NCBI GenBank assembly: GCA_902809825.1
Contig: LR778114.1
Coordinates: 1,550,001 to 1,614,000 of the forward strand
Direction: 5' to 3'
From: Candidatus Hydrogenisulfobacillus filiaventi
GTDB taxonomy: Bacteria > Bacillota > Sulfobacillia > Sulfobacillales > R501
DNA length: 64,000 bases
Shown: positions 28,997 through 38,608 of the stretch, piece after piece
Layout: the number at the start of each line of letters is the position of its first letter
How positions within the stretch are numbered: the first letter of the stretch is position 1
Notes under the pieces: generated by a model
What the model saw: only the letters and a program-made list of their open reading frames with translations
The model's database searches: none
What the model was told of the DNA's origin: nothing
Position numbers and translations under genes: made by a program

Positions 28997-30997
28997 ATGG
29001 CCACAGTGAGGGAGTCCACCCTCGAGCAGTTAGCGATCACCACCATTCGGACCCTGGCGATGGATGCGGTGGAGCAGGCTCAGTCCGGCCATCCCGGGTT
29101 GCCCATGGGCGCCGCGCCCATGGCCTACGTGCTTTGGACCGACTTTCTCAAGCACAATCCGGCTGACCCCGCCTGGCCCGATCGTGACCGCTTCGTCCTT
29201 TCCGCGGGCCACGGCTCCATGCTGCTCTATGCCCTGTTGCACCTGACGGGTTACGACCTGCCGCTGGAGGAGCTCAAGCGGTTCCGGCAGTGGGGATCGA
29301 AGACCCCCGGCCATCCGGAGTACGGTCTCACCCCCGGCGTGGAGACCACCACCGGTCCCCTGGGTCAGGGCATCGCCACGGCGGTGGGCATGGCCCTGGC
29401 CGAGCGCTTCCTGGCGGCCCGCTACAACCGGCCCGATCTGCCGATCGTCGACCACATGACCTATGTCCTGGCCGGCGACGGCGACCTGATGGAAGGCGTC
29501 AGCGGCGAGGCCTCGTCCCTGGCGGGCCACCTGGGCCTGGGCAAGCTCGTGGTGCTGTATGACGACAACCACGTGTCCATTGAAGGCGCCACCGACCTGG
29601 CCTTCACGGAGGACGTGCTGGCGCGGTATGCCGCCTATGGCTGGCACACCCAGCGGGTGGCGGACGGCAACGACCTCGACGCCATCCGGGCTGCCCTGGA
29701 GGCCGCCCGCACCGTCACCGACCGGCCTAGCATCATCGCCGTCCGCACCCACATCGGCTACGGCAGTCCGCATAAGCAGGACTCCGCCAGCAGCCACGGG
29801 GCCCCCCTGGGCCAGGAGGAGGTCAAGCTCACCAAGGAAGCCTACGGGTGGCCGGTGGAACCCCCCTTCTACGTACCGGAGGAGGTCCGCAGCTTCATGG
29901 CCCGGGCCCGCGAGACCGGTGCCCGCCGGCAGGCGGAGTGGGAGGCCCTTTGGGAGCGCTACCGGGCTGCCTACCCGCAGGAGGCGGCGGAGCTGGCACG
30001 GACCTGGGAGCACACCCTGCCGGCAGGGTGGGACCAGGACCTGCCCCAGTTTGAGCCGGGGAAGAAGATCGCCACCCGCAGCGCCTCCGGGCAGGTGCTG
30101 AATGTGCTGGCCCAGCGCATCCCCACCCTGATCGGCGGCTCTGCCGACCTGGCTCCCTCCAACAACACCCTCATCAAAGGGGAAGCGGACCAGTCGGCGG
30201 CGCATCCCGAGGGCCGCAACCTCCACTTCGGGGTGCGGGAGCACGCCATGGGCGCGATGCTGAACGGGATGTCGCTGCACGGCCTGCGTGTATACGGCGG
30301 TACCTTCCTGGTGTTCGCCAACTACATGCGGCCAGCCATCCGTCTGGCGGCGCTCATGCACCAGCCCGTCACCTACGTCTTCACCCATGACTCCATCGGC
30401 CTGGGCGAGGATGGGCCAACCCATCAGCCCATCGAGCATCTGGCGGCGCTGCGGGCCATGCCCAACCTCATCGTCATCCGGCCCGCGGACGCCAACGAGA
30501 CCCGGGAAGCTTGGAAAGTGGCGCTGGCCAGCACCCGGACCCCGGTCGCCCTGGCGCTGAGCCGCCAGAACCTGCCGGTGATCACCAGCGGGACCCCCGC
30601 GGTGGACAAGGGCGCCTACGTGCTGCGGGAGGCCTCCGGCAGCGGACTGCCCGACCTGATCCTGATGGCGACCGGATCAGAGGTCGCCGTGGCCCTGGAG
30701 GCGGCCGACCGCCTGGAGGCGGAAGGCGTCCGCACCCGGGTGGTCAGCTTCCCCAGCTGGGAGCTGTTCGAACAGCAGCCGGCCGCTTACCGGGAGTCGG
30801 TGCTGCCGGCCGCCGTGGACGCCCGCATCGCCATCGAAGCGGCCAGCCCCATGGGCTGGGAGCGGTACGTGGGAACCCGCGGGCGTATCATCGGCATGAC
30901 CGGCTTCGGCGCCTCCGCGCCTTACGAGGTCCTGTTCCGCGAATACGGCTTTACGCCCGAACACGTGGTGGAGGTCTACCGGGAGATGCGGGGCTAG
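28997..30997 (+). CDS. tkt: Transketolase
   Basis: Thiamine-diphosphate enzyme moving two-carbon units between sugar phosphates; in the Calvin cycle it makes xylulose-5-P and ribose/erythrose-5/4-P. The 666-residue protein has [18 protein letters not shown] at the N-terminus, the ThDP/Mg motif [19 protein letters not shown], the transketolase signature [20 protein letters not shown] and the C-terminal [29 protein letters not shown] precedes the ATG. It leads the plus-strand half of the cluster and is followed 37 bases on by tal. Confidence 0.97.
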   Translation: MATVRESTLEQLAITTIRTLAMDAVEQAQSGHPGLPMGAAPMAYVLWTDFLKHNPADPAWPDRDRFVLSAGHGSMLLYALLHLTGYDLPLEELKRFRQWGSKTPGHPEYGLTPGVETTTGPLGQGIATAVGMALAERFLAARYNRPDLPIVDHMTYVLAGDGDLMEGVSGEASSLAGHLGLGKLVVLYDDNHVSIEGATDLAFTEDVLARYAAYGWHTQRVADGNDLDAIRAALEAARTVTDRPSIIAVRTHIGYGSPHKQDSASSHGAPLGQEEVKLTKEAYGWPVEPPFYVPEEVRSFMARARETGARRQAEWEALWERYRAAYPQEAAELARTWEHTLPAGWDQDLPQFEPGKKIATRSASGQVLNVLAQRIPTLIGGSADLAPSNNTLIKGEADQSAAHPEGRNLHFGVREHAMGAMLNGMSLHGLRVYGGTFLVFANYMRPAIRLAALMHQPVTYVFTHDSIGLGEDGPTHQPIEHLAALRAMPNLIVIRPADANETREAWKVALASTRTPVALALSRQNLPVITSGTPAVDKGAYVLREASGSGLPDLILMATGSEVAVALEAADRLEAEGVRTRVVSFPSWELFEQQPAAYRESVLPAAVDARIAIEAASPMGWERYVGTRGRIIGMTGFGASAPYEVLFREYGFTPEHVVEVYREMRG

Positions 30998-31034
30998 CAT
31001 CCCGGAACCCGCCCGATTTTGAGGAGGTAGATGC

Positions 31035-32135
31035 ATGGCGACGTCGATCCACGCCCTGAACGAACTGGGCCAGAGCATCTGGTACGACAACATCCGCCGC
31101 GGGCTGCTCGACTCCGGCGAACTGGCCCGGTTGATTGAGGCCGGCGTCAGCGGGGTGACGTCCAACCCCACCATTTTCGAGAAGGCCATCGGGGGCAGCA
31201 ACGACTACGACGCCGCCATCACGGAACTGGTCCGCCGGGGCCTCGACGCCCAGGCCATCTACGACCAGTTGACCCTGGAGGACATCGGGCGCGGGGCGGA
31301 CCTGCTGCGGCCGGTCTACGACCGCACCAACGGCGAGGACGGCTACATTTCCATCGAGGTGCCGCCCACCCTGGCGGCCGACACCCCGGCCACGGTGGCG
31401 GAGGCGCGCCGGATCTTCGGCACCCTCAACCGGCCTAATGTGATGATCAAGGTGCCGGCCACCCCGGAGGGCATCCCCGCTATCCGCACCCTCATCGCCG
31501 ACGGGGTCAATGTCAATGTGACCCTCATCTTCAGCCTGAAGACCTACGACGACGTCATCACCGCCTACTGGGAAGGTCTGGAGGACCGCCTGCAGCGGGG
31601 CCTGCCGGTGGACCGCGTGGCGTCCGTGGCCAGCTTCTTTGTCAGCCGGGTGGACACCCTGGTCGACAAGCTGATCGACGAGCGCGGCCTGGACCCCGCC
31701 CTGCGCGGCAAGGCGGCAGTGGCCAACGCCAAGCTGGCCTATGAGCTTTTCCAGCGGCGGTCGGCCGAACCGCGCTGGGCGGCGCTGGCAGCCAAGGGGG
31801 CGCGGGTGCAGCGGCCGTTGTGGGCCTCCACCAGCACCAAGAACCCGGCCTACCCGCCGCTGCTCTACGTCGACACCCTCATCGGTCCCCACACCGTCAA
31901 CACCCTGCCCCCGCAGACCGTGGAGGCGGTGCTGCAGTCGGTGAAGGTGGCCCGCACCGTGGATGCCGACCTCGACCGCGCCCACGCGGACCTGGAAGCG
32001 TTGGAGGCGGCCGGCATCTCCATGGACTGGGTGACCGACCAGCTCATGCAGCAGGGCGTGAAGGCGTTCGAGGACTCCTTCGCCAGCCTCATGGCCGGCC
32101 TGGAGAAGAAGGTGGCAGCGGTGGCGGCGGGCTAG
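31035..32135 (+). CDS. tal: Transaldolase
   Basis: Transfers dihydroxyacetone between sugar phosphates via a Schiff-base lysine. The 366-residue protein is of the longer bacterial Tal type: GVTSNPTIFEKAI near residue 40, the catalytic Lys in VMIKVPATPEG near residue 140, VNVTLIFSL, and a late ASTSTKNPAYPPLLYV. A GAGGAGG site precedes the ATG. It shares the tkt transcript and ends at a strong terminator. Transaldolase is not needed for the canonical Calvin cycle, so it may link regeneration to the oxidative pentose pathway. Confidence 0.96.
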   Translation: MATSIHALNELGQSIWYDNIRRGLLDSGELARLIEAGVSGVTSNPTIFEKAIGGSNDYDAAITELVRRGLDAQAIYDQLTLEDIGRGADLLRPVYDRTNGEDGYISIEVPPTLAADTPATVAEARRIFGTLNRPNVMIKVPATPEGIPAIRTLIADGVNVNVTLIFSLKTYDDVITAYWEGLEDRLQRGLPVDRVASVASFFVSRVDTLVDKLIDERGLDPALRGKAAVANAKLAYELFQRRSAEPRWAALAAKGARVQRPLWASTSTKNPAYPPLLYVDTLIGPHTVNTLPPQTVEAVLQSVKVARTVDADLDRAHADLEALEAAGISMDWVTDQLMQQGVKAFEDSFASLMAGLEKKVAAVAAG

Positions 32136-32151
32136 CCCCCGTCCCCTGCCG

Positions 32152-32179
32152 GGCCCGGGAGTGCGCTCCCGGGCCTTTT
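32152..32179 (+). terminator. Terminator of tkt-tal
   Basis: A 10-bp perfect stem (GGCCCGGGAG with CTCCCGGGCC, TGCG tetraloop) is followed directly by TTTT. It also separates tal from the convergent pxpA. Confidence 0.85.
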
Positions 32180-32184
32180 GCTGT

Positions 32185-32961
32185 CTACCCCACGGCCGGC
32201 GGCAGCGGTCGGACCCGGATGCCGGCGGCCTCCAGTCCCTGACGCAGGCGACGGACGATGGCGGCGGCCCCCGGGGTATCCCCATGCACGCACAGGGTTT
32301 CCACGGCTAACGGTACCCGGACCCCGTCCGCACTCACGACGCTGCCGGTCCGCACCATCTCCACCGCCCGTTCGACAATGGCCTCGGGGTCGTGGAGCAC
32401 CGCCCCCGGCCGGCTGCGGGGCAAGAGGCTGCCATCGGCGGCATACCCGCGGTCCGCGTAGGCTTCCATGGCCACCCGCAGCCCCCGCGCACGCCCGGCC
32501 CGGGCCAGCTCTCCCCCGTAGGCGATGAGGATGAGGCCGGGGTCGTAAGCCGCTACCGCATCCGCGATGGCCCCCGCTACTCGGGCATCCTTGACCGCCA
32601 GATTAGCCAGGGCGCCATGGGGCTTGACATGCACCAGCGGGACGCCGGCAGCACGCGCAAAAGCCGCTACCGCCCCGATCTGGTAAAGCACATCGGTCCG
32701 GATCTCCTCCGGGCTCAGGGCCATCGGCCGCCGACCGAAGCCGACCAGGTCGGGAAAACCGGGATGAGCCCCCACGTTCACCCCGTAGCGCCGGGCCAGG
32801 GTCACGGTGCGCTCCAAGGTGCGGGGATCACCGGCATGAAACCCCGCTGCGACATTGGCCGACGTGATCCAGGGCATCAGCTCCTCATCGGATCCCAGGC
32901 GGTATGCCCCGAACCCCTCCCCCATGTCGCAATTCAGGTCAATCGCATCGGGTCCGTTCAT
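32185..32961 (-). CDS. pxpA: 5-oxoprolinase subunit A (LamB/YcsF family)
   Basis: PxpA, with PxpB and PxpC, opens 5-oxoproline (pyroglutamate) to glutamate using ATP. The 258-residue protein has the family start DLNCDMGEGFGAYRLGSDEE, then SANVAAGFHAGDPRT, GAHPGFPDLVGFGRR, VKPHGALANLA and the C-terminal CVHGDTPGA. The start chosen is the MNGPDAIDLNCD methionine; upstream sequence belongs to pxpC. It overlaps pxpC by 23 bases. Confidence 0.95.
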   Translation of the reverse strand: MNGPDAIDLNCDMGEGFGAYRLGSDEELMPWITSANVAAGFHAGDPRTLERTVTLARRYGVNVGAHPGFPDLVGFGRRPMALSPEEIRTDVLYQIGAVAAFARAAGVPLVHVKPHGALANLAVKDARVAGAIADAVAAYDPGLILIAYGGELARAGRARGLRVAMEAYADRGYAADGSLLPRSRPGAVLHDPEAIVERAVEMVRTGSVVSADGVRVPLAVETLCVHGDTPGAAAIVRRLRQGLEAAGIRVRPLPPAVG

Positions 32962-34165
32962 GGCTGCCCACCTCCCCTTCCCGCCAGCCCCCCAGCGGCC
33001 GCAGCAGGGCCAGGGTGTCCCCGGCCTGCGCCCGCCACCCCTCCGGGGCCAGCCAGGCCAGTTCCCCGGCAACGGGAGCTGTAACCTCCCGGCTGCTACC
33101 GAGGCTGTCCATCCATCCCAGACCGGTCCCGGCCGCGACCCGGGCCGGGACCCGGCGGGCCCGCCGGAATACCCCGTCCCACGGGGCCGGCACCGGTAGC
33201 CAGGCGCGTCCGCCATCCGGCTGCCGCCGCCATTCCCGCACCGGGACCGCCTCTACCGCCGCTTGCCGGGCCAGGGACCGGCGGCGGGCCGCGGCCGCGT
33301 CCACCGCCCGGAACCGCACGACCTGCCCGGGCCGCAACTGCCCCAGCACCGGCAGGTCGCCGGTGCTCACCGTGGCCACCACCGGATACCCCCCCATCGT
33401 CCCCCGCGCCGCCAGCAGCACGATGGGGGAGCCGTCGGGCGGGACTTGCACCGCCCCCACCGCCATGCCTTCCGATAGGAGGCCCCCGCCCGGGGCGGGA
33501 CCCGGCAGGCGCCCCTCCAGCCGGATCCCCATCCGGTCGGCTGCGGGCGATACCCGGAAGGACCGCCCCCAGAAGGCCGCTACCGTCTCCGGTGCCAACA
33601 GGTCATCCCGGGGCCCCGGTACCGCCGCCAAGGTCACCACCGCAGGCGGTGGCGGCAGCGGCCGGCACAGGCTGCGCACCCGGCCGGGGACCAGCCCGGG
33701 CGCGGGGGCCGCCCCCACCGGCAGCACATCCCCTGCCCGCAGCCTGCGGCCCTCGAGCCCCCCGAAGGCGCCGGCCAGGTCGGTACTGCGACTGCCCAGC
33801 ACCCGCGGCACGGCGATGCCGCCATGCACCGCCAGGTAGGCACGGGCGCCGGCCGGCGGGCCCACCACCACCTCCGACCCGGCCGGTGCCCAGAACCCGG
33901 ACCAGGGGGGCAGTTCCGCCCCGTCCAACGCCACAGACACCGCACCGGTCACCGCCAGCAGCAGGTCCCGCTCTATCTGCAGCCGCCCGCCGGTCCAGGT
34001 GAACTCCACTCCTGCCGCCCACACCGGATTCTCCGCCAGGCGGTTGGCCCAGGCCAGGGCAACCGGATCGAGGGCTCCGCCGCGGGCCACCCCGTAGTCC
34101 TCCCACCCGAACCGTCCGGTATCCTGGACCGTGGCCAGCAGCCCGGGGTCCATCACCCGGATCAC
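32939..34165 (-). CDS. pxpC: 5-oxoprolinase subunit C fused to a biotinyl-lipoyl-like domain
   Basis: The first 300 or so residues are PxpC (biotin-dependent carboxyltransferase-like fold): PGLLATVQDTGRFGWEDYGV at the start, GAMD-type GALDPVALAWANRL, then SRSTDLAGAFGG and GRLLSEG-like GGGLLSEGMAVGAVQVPPDG. The last 80 or so residues add a domain with the shape of a biotinyl carrier: VTAPVAGELAWLAPEGWRAQAGDTLALLRP. The lysine that would carry biotin is missing; the expected place reads GWMDSLGS. Total 408 residues, longer than stand-alone PxpC (about 310-330). It overlaps pxpB by four bases. Confidence 0.92.
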   Translation of the reverse strand: MIRVMDPGLLATVQDTGRFGWEDYGVARGGALDPVALAWANRLAENPVWAAGVEFTWTGGRLQIERDLLLAVTGAVSVALDGAELPPWSGFWAPAGSEVVVGPPAGARAYLAVHGGIAVPRVLGSRSTDLAGAFGGLEGRRLRAGDVLPVGAAPAPGLVPGRVRSLCRPLPPPPAVVTLAAVPGPRDDLLAPETVAAFWGRSFRVSPAADRMGIRLEGRLPGPAPGGGLLSEGMAVGAVQVPPDGSPIVLLAARGTMGGYPVVATVSTGDLPVLGQLRPGQVVRFRAVDAAAARRRSLARQAAVEAVPVREWRRQPDGGRAWLPVPAPWDGVFRRARRVPARVAAGTGLGWMDSLGSSREVTAPVAGELAWLAPEGWRAQAGDTLALLRPLGGWREGEVGSHERTRCD

Positions 34166-34881
34166 GCCGGGGCCTCCGGTTCCAGCACCTCCACCGCCGG
34201 CTCAGCCGGGCTGCCGGCCAGGCGGGCGAAGGCGTCGGCATCAATGGGATCAAAGTGCAGGACATCCCCCGGCCGGTACGGCACCGGCGGCACACGGTCA
34301 GGCCGAAAGAGGCGAAGGGGCGTACGGCCGATAAGGTTCCATCCGCCGGGGGTGGCAAGGGGGTAGATACCGGTCTGCCGGCCGCCGATCCCGACCGACC
34401 CCGCCGGTACCTTGAGCCGCGGGGTGTCCAGACGGGGGGTGGCCAGGCGGGGGTCCAGTCCGCCCAACATGGGGAAGCCGGGGGAAAAACCCAGAGCGTA
34501 AACCGGGTAGTCCCGCCCGGCGTGGAGGGTCACCACCGTCTGCGGGGTCAGGTGGTGCCGGGCGGCCACCGCCTCCAGGTCCGGCCCCCATTCCCCGCCA
34601 TAGCACACAGGGATGCGCACCCGCCGCCCCCCCGGGAACGGGGGGGCGGGTCCGGGCCGGGCGGCCTCCACCAGGGCTGCCACCCCGGCCCCGTCCCACC
34701 GCCGCGGATCGAAGACCACCAGCAGGGTGGTGTAGCCCGGCACGGTCTCCAGGATGCCGGGCAGCCCCCGCAGAGCGGCCGCCAGGCGGTGGACCCCCCG
34801 GTTGACCGCCGGATCCTCCTCCCGGCCCAGTTCCACCAGCACGGCCGCATCCCCGGCCGCCCGCACCCGCCACCGGTCCAT
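34162..34881 (-). CDS. pxpB: 5-oxoprolinase subunit B
   Basis: PxpB (KipI-like N-terminal fold plus cyclophilin-like domain) is the partner of PxpC in the 5-oxoprolinase complex. Visible features are the AAGDAAVLVELG start, PGYTTLLVVFDP, IPVCYGGEWGPDLE, the FSPGFPMLGGLDPRL segment and GIGGRQTGIYPLATPGGW. I chose the ATG with GGCGGAGG seven bases upstream (239 residues); an ATG nine codons earlier overlaps the flavin reductase stop. Confidence 0.95.
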   Translation of the reverse strand: MDRWRVRAAGDAAVLVELGREEDPAVNRGVHRLAAALRGLPGILETVPGYTTLLVVFDPRRWDGAGVAALVEAARPGPAPPFPGGRRVRIPVCYGGEWGPDLEAVAARHHLTPQTVVTLHAGRDYPVYALGFSPGFPMLGGLDPRLATPRLDTPRLKVPAGSVGIGGRQTGIYPLATPGGWNLIGRTPLRLFRPDRVPPVPYRPGDVLHFDPIDADAFARLAGSPAEPAVEVLEPEAPA

Positions 34882-34904
34882 GCTGCTGCCTCCGCCCAGC
34901 CGGC

Positions 34905-35384
34905 TCAACCGCCGTAGTTCCAGCCCGTCTCCCGCATAGCCAGGGGGTCACCGCTGCGGAACACCTCGGCCCCCACCACCTCCGCCAGGTAGACGGTGTG
35001 GTCCCCCTCGGCCAGGGTGCGCCGCACCCGGCACTCGAAATAGCCCAGGGTGTCGGTCAATACCGGGCAGCCGGTTTCAGGCGCCAGCCGGAACTCGGCC
35101 GAGCCCAGTTTGTTGCCTACGCGGTGCGCAGGCTTGAAGAACTGGGCCGCCAGGTCCTTCTGCCCGGCCGCCAGCACCGAAACGGCGAACACCCCCTCGG
35201 CGTCGATGTACTCCTGGGACAGGGTTCCGGCCTTGGCCGCCAGGACCACCAGCGGCGGCTGAAAGGAGGCCTGGGTCAGCCAGTTGGCGGTGAAGGCGTT
35301 GAGCTCCTCACCCTTGCGCACCCCCACCACGTACAGGCCGTAGGTGATCCCCCGCAACATGGTCTTCTTGGCTGCTTCATCCAT
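34905..35384 (-). CDS. Flavin reductase-like FMN-binding protein
   Basis: The 159-residue protein has the flavin reductase (DIM6/NTAB) fold: GITYGLYVVGVRKGEELNAF at the start, FTANWLTQASFQPPLVVLAA, FAVSVLAAGQ and the late DHTVYLAEVVGAEV. Family members bind FMN and pass electrons to partner oxygenases or act as diaphorases. The ATG overlaps the upstream PLP-enzyme stop by eight bases (ATGGATGA) with GGAGGAG in front. The true partner is unknown. Confidence 0.88.
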   Translation of the reverse strand: MDEAAKKTMLRGITYGLYVVGVRKGEELNAFTANWLTQASFQPPLVVLAAKAGTLSQEYIDAEGVFAVSVLAAGQKDLAAQFFKPAHRVGNKLGSAEFRLAPETGCPVLTDTLGYFECRVRRTLAEGDHTVYLAEVVGAEVFRSGDPLAMRETGWNYGG

Positions 35385-36627
35385 TGGACGCCGCTCCTCC
35401 CCGGACGGCCCCGCCGTCCCCGGTCTCTCGTGCGGTACCGGACCCGGCCGGCAACGCAGCCCGGATATCCGCCAGGATGTCCTCCGGGTCCTCAATGCCG
35501 ACTGAAATCCGGACCAGGCCGTCACCGATGCCGAGCGCCTGCCGTTCCTCGACGGTCAGCGACCGGTGCGAAGCCATTTTAGGATACAGGCACAAGCTGT
35601 AGATATCCCCTACGGTGGTGCCGGGCAGGATGAGCCGCAACCGCCGCAGGAACTCATACACCCCGGCTGTGTCCACCCCCAGGTCGAGACTGACCGCCGC
35701 CCCGGCCAGACCGGCCGGGAACAGCCGTGCTACCCGCTCTGCTTCGGGGCCCCGGGCCAGCACGGGGTGAAAGACCCGCACCGGCCGCCCTTCCGCCGCC
35801 AGGGCCCCGGCCACATAGGCGGCACTGGCGCACTGGCGCGGGAACCGCAAGGCCAGGGTCCGCAGGCCGCGCAGCAGAAGCCAGGCCTCCATCGGGCCGG
35901 GCACGGCCCCGGTCAGGCGGATGTCATGCCGCAGGCGCTCCAGCCACGGCCCCGGTCCCGCCACCACCACCCCGCCCAGGGCATCCCCGTGCCCGCCCAG
36001 GTATTTGGTGGCACTGTGCACCACCAGGTCGGCCCCCCACTCCAGGGGCCGCGTCATGAGCGGGGTGGTGAAGGTATTGTCCACCACCACGGCGGCCCCG
36101 GCCTCCCGGGCCAACGCCGCCACGGCCGGGCCGTCCACCACCCGCATCAGCGGGTTGGTCAGGATCTCGAACAACACCGCCCGCGGGCGCTCGCGGCGGA
36201 TGGTCTCCGCAGCTGCCGCCAGGTCGACAAGGTCCCCGGTGACCACCCGGATCCCCCAGGTTCCCAGCAGGTCGCGGGCCAGGTTGAGGGTGGCGCCGTA
36301 GACGTCCCGGCTCACCAGCAGACGGTCCCCCGGCTGCAGGCGCACCGCCAGCAGCGCCCCCAGCAGGGCCCCCATCCCGGAGGCGTAGACCACGGCACCC
36401 TGGCCGCCTTCGAGCTCGTTCACCGCCTCCGCCAGGGCAGCCAGGGTGGGGTTGTCGTGACGGCCGTAGCTGAACCCCGCCTGCCGCCCGCCCAGGATGG
36501 CGTCCAGCTCCTCCGGGTCCGCCGCCAGGAAGGTGGTACTGAGATACACCGGGTCCACGGTGGGGCGGGCGGCGGGAGCGGACCCCGCGTGCACCACCCG
36601 CGTCTCCGGCGCCCACTGCCGGTTCAT
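35377..36627 (-). CDS. Cystathionine gamma-synthase/gamma-lyase family PLP enzyme
   Basis: A Cys/Met-metabolism PLP enzyme of 416 residues. It has TRVVHAG at the start, YLSTTF, SYGRHDNPTLAALAEAVNELEGG, the VVDNTFTTPLMTRPLEWGAD substrate region and the PLP lysine in HSATKYLGGHGD, with late SHRSLTVEERQALGIGDGLVRISVGIED. Sequence cannot separate synthase, gamma-lyase or homocysteine-forming sulfhydrylase activity. The last 25 residues are a low-complexity tail. It overlaps the ABC exporter gene by four bases. Confidence 0.92.
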   Translation of the reverse strand: MNRQWAPETRVVHAGSAPAARPTVDPVYLSTTFLAADPEELDAILGGRQAGFSYGRHDNPTLAALAEAVNELEGGQGAVVYASGMGALLGALLAVRLQPGDRLLVSRDVYGATLNLARDLLGTWGIRVVTGDLVDLAAAAETIRRERPRAVLFEILTNPLMRVVDGPAVAALAREAGAAVVVDNTFTTPLMTRPLEWGADLVVHSATKYLGGHGDALGGVVVAGPGPWLERLRHDIRLTGAVPGPMEAWLLLRGLRTLALRFPRQCASAAYVAGALAAEGRPVRVFHPVLARGPEAERVARLFPAGLAGAAVSLDLGVDTAGVYEFLRRLRLILPGTTVGDIYSLCLYPKMASHRSLTVEERQALGIGDGLVRISVGIEDPEDILADIRAALPAGSGTARETGDGGAVRGGAASNG

Positions 36628-38483
36628 GCCTTCGCCTCCTCCGCCGCAAGGTGCAGGCCCGCCGCACCCGCGGCAAACTGTTCCGTGTACAACAGGCGGT
36701 AGAGCCCGCCCCGGGCCAGCAGCGCCTGATGCGTCCCCCGCTCCACAATGCGGCCGTGGTCCACCACCAGGATGGTGGCGGCCCGCAGCACCGTGGACAG
36801 GCGGTGGGCGATCGCAATCACGGTACGGCCGGCCACCAGGCGCTCCAGCGCGGCCTGGATCAGGCGCTCGGCGTGGGAGTCCAGGGCGCTGGTGGCCTCG
36901 TCCAGCAGCAGGTAGGCCGGCTGCCGGAGGATGGCACGGGCAATGGCCAGGCGTTGCTTCTCGCCGCCGGACAGACGGTACCCGTGCTCCCCGACCAGGG
37001 TGTGCAGGCCATCGGGCAGGCGGGCCACCAGTTCCGTCAGCTGGGCGGCCTCCACCGCCTCCTCCACCGCCCGCGCATCGGCATCCGGACGGCCGTACAG
37101 CAGGTTCTCGAGCAGGGTAGCGTGAAAGAGCACCGGCTCCTGGGTCACCAGGGCCAGCCGCCGCCGCAGGTCGGCCTGGGCGACCTCGCGCAGATCAAGC
37201 CCCTCCAGGCGTACCGTCCCGCCGGTAGGGTCGTAAAACCGGGCCGCCAAGGCCAGGATAGTGGACTTGCCCGCCCCGCTGGGCCCCACCAGCGCCACCA
37301 TGCTGCCGGGGCGCACACAGAAGCTGACCTCCTGGAGGGCGTCCGTGGCGCTGCCGGGATACCGGAACGATACCCCCTCGAAGCACAGGCCGTCGCGGGG
37401 GACGGCCGGCAGCGGCCGGGGACGGGGCGGGTCCGCCACCTCCACCGGCAGGTCCAGGAAGGCGAAGATGCGCTCGAACAGCGCCACCGCCCCCAGCAGG
37501 GTGGCATTGGTTCCGGCCAGGGAGGAGGCCGGGGCGTACAGGCGCAGGAGATAGGTGGCAAAGGCCACCACGGTGCCCAGCTGCACCTGGTGACGGATGA
37601 TGAGGAAGGCCCCGTAGCCGAACAGCAATCCCGGTCCCAGGGCTGCCAGCGACTGGATGATCACCATCATCCACTGCGTCACCGCCGTCTGCCGGACTTG
37701 GGCCCGGCGCACCGCCTCGGCCTCAGCGCTGAAGCGCGCCAGTTCACGCGCCTCGGCGCCAAAGCCCTTGACGGCCAGGATACCCGGCAGGGCCAGGGCT
37801 TCCTCCAGCACCCCCGTCATCCGCTCCAGCGCCTCCTGGGTCTCCCGGACCGCCTCATAACGCCGCCGGCCGAAGTAGATCACCGGCAGGGCGAAGGCGG
37901 GCAGCGCGGCAGTGGCGGCCAGGGTGAGCCGCCAGTTGAGAACAAACATCACCGTCAGGGTCAGCCCTACCGTGAGCACGTTCTGTACCGTACCCAGGAG
38001 GGCTTGGGCCAGGACGTTCTGCAGGGAACCCAGGTCGTTGACGAACCGGGAGTGGAGGTTCCCGCCGCGGCGCCCGACAAAAAAGGCCAGGCCCATGGCC
38101 TCCAGGTGGGCAAACAACTGCCGTCGCAGACTCAGGATGACCCCCTGCGCGACCACCGCGGCCAGGTAGTGTTCCGCCCAGCCGGCCACCGCCTGGGCGG
38201 CCGTGACCGCCACCATCAGGGCGCTCAGGACCAGGATGGCATGGATGTCGTGCGCCGGCAGCGACCGGTCCAGGATGCGGCGGATCAGGAGGGGGGGAAC
38301 CAGACCCAGACCCACCGTCAGCGCCGCCAGGCCCAACCCGCCGGCCACCGCCGCCCGGTAGGGACGGAAGAGGCCCGCCGCCCGCCGCGTCACCGGTCCC
38401 CAGGCCGGCCGTCCATTCTTGAGGTATTCCCGCGCCTGCTGCTGCTGCCACAAGGCGTGCAACGGGCCGTGCATGCCCATCAC
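36624..38483 (-). CDS. ABC transporter, fused permease-ATPase (multidrug/lipid exporter type)
   Basis: A half-size type IV ABC exporter of 619 residues. Six membrane helices fill about residues 45-340. The nucleotide-binding domain has Walker A GPSGAGKST, signature LSGGEKQR, Walker B YLLLDEATSALD and the H-loop IAHRLST. It would work as a homodimer. Substrate is unknown; overlap with the PLP-enzyme gene suggests co-transcription with sulfur-amino-acid genes. The start is GTG. It diverges from pabB. Confidence 0.93.
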   Translation of the reverse strand: MMGMHGPLHALWQQQQAREYLKNGRPAWGPVTRRAAGLFRPYRAAVAGGLGLAALTVGLGLVPPLLIRRILDRSLPAHDIHAILVLSALMVAVTAAQAVAGWAEHYLAAVVAQGVILSLRRQLFAHLEAMGLAFFVGRRGGNLHSRFVNDLGSLQNVLAQALLGTVQNVLTVGLTLTVMFVLNWRLTLAATAALPAFALPVIYFGRRRYEAVRETQEALERMTGVLEEALALPGILAVKGFGAEARELARFSAEAEAVRRAQVRQTAVTQWMMVIIQSLAALGPGLLFGYGAFLIIRHQVQLGTVVAFATYLLRLYAPASSLAGTNATLLGAVALFERIFAFLDLPVEVADPPRPRPLPAVPRDGLCFEGVSFRYPGSATDALQEVSFCVRPGSMVALVGPSGAGKSTILALAARFYDPTGGTVRLEGLDLREVAQADLRRRLALVTQEPVLFHATLLENLLYGRPDADARAVEEAVEAAQLTELVARLPDGLHTLVGEHGYRLSGGEKQRLAIARAILRQPAYLLLDEATSALDSHAERLIQAALERLVAGRTVIAIAHRLSTVLRAATILVVDHGRIVERGTHQALLARGGLYRLLYTEQFAAGAAGLHLAAEEAKA

Positions 38484-38608
38484 GCATCCCCCTCCTGCCC
38501 CTCCGGGGCCAGGGCATCCCCCGTCATCCTATCATGTTGCCGGCCAGGGGGCAGGAACCCGGGCGCCGGATCCCGAATTCCCCCCTGTTAGGAAGGAGGC
38601 GCGGATGG

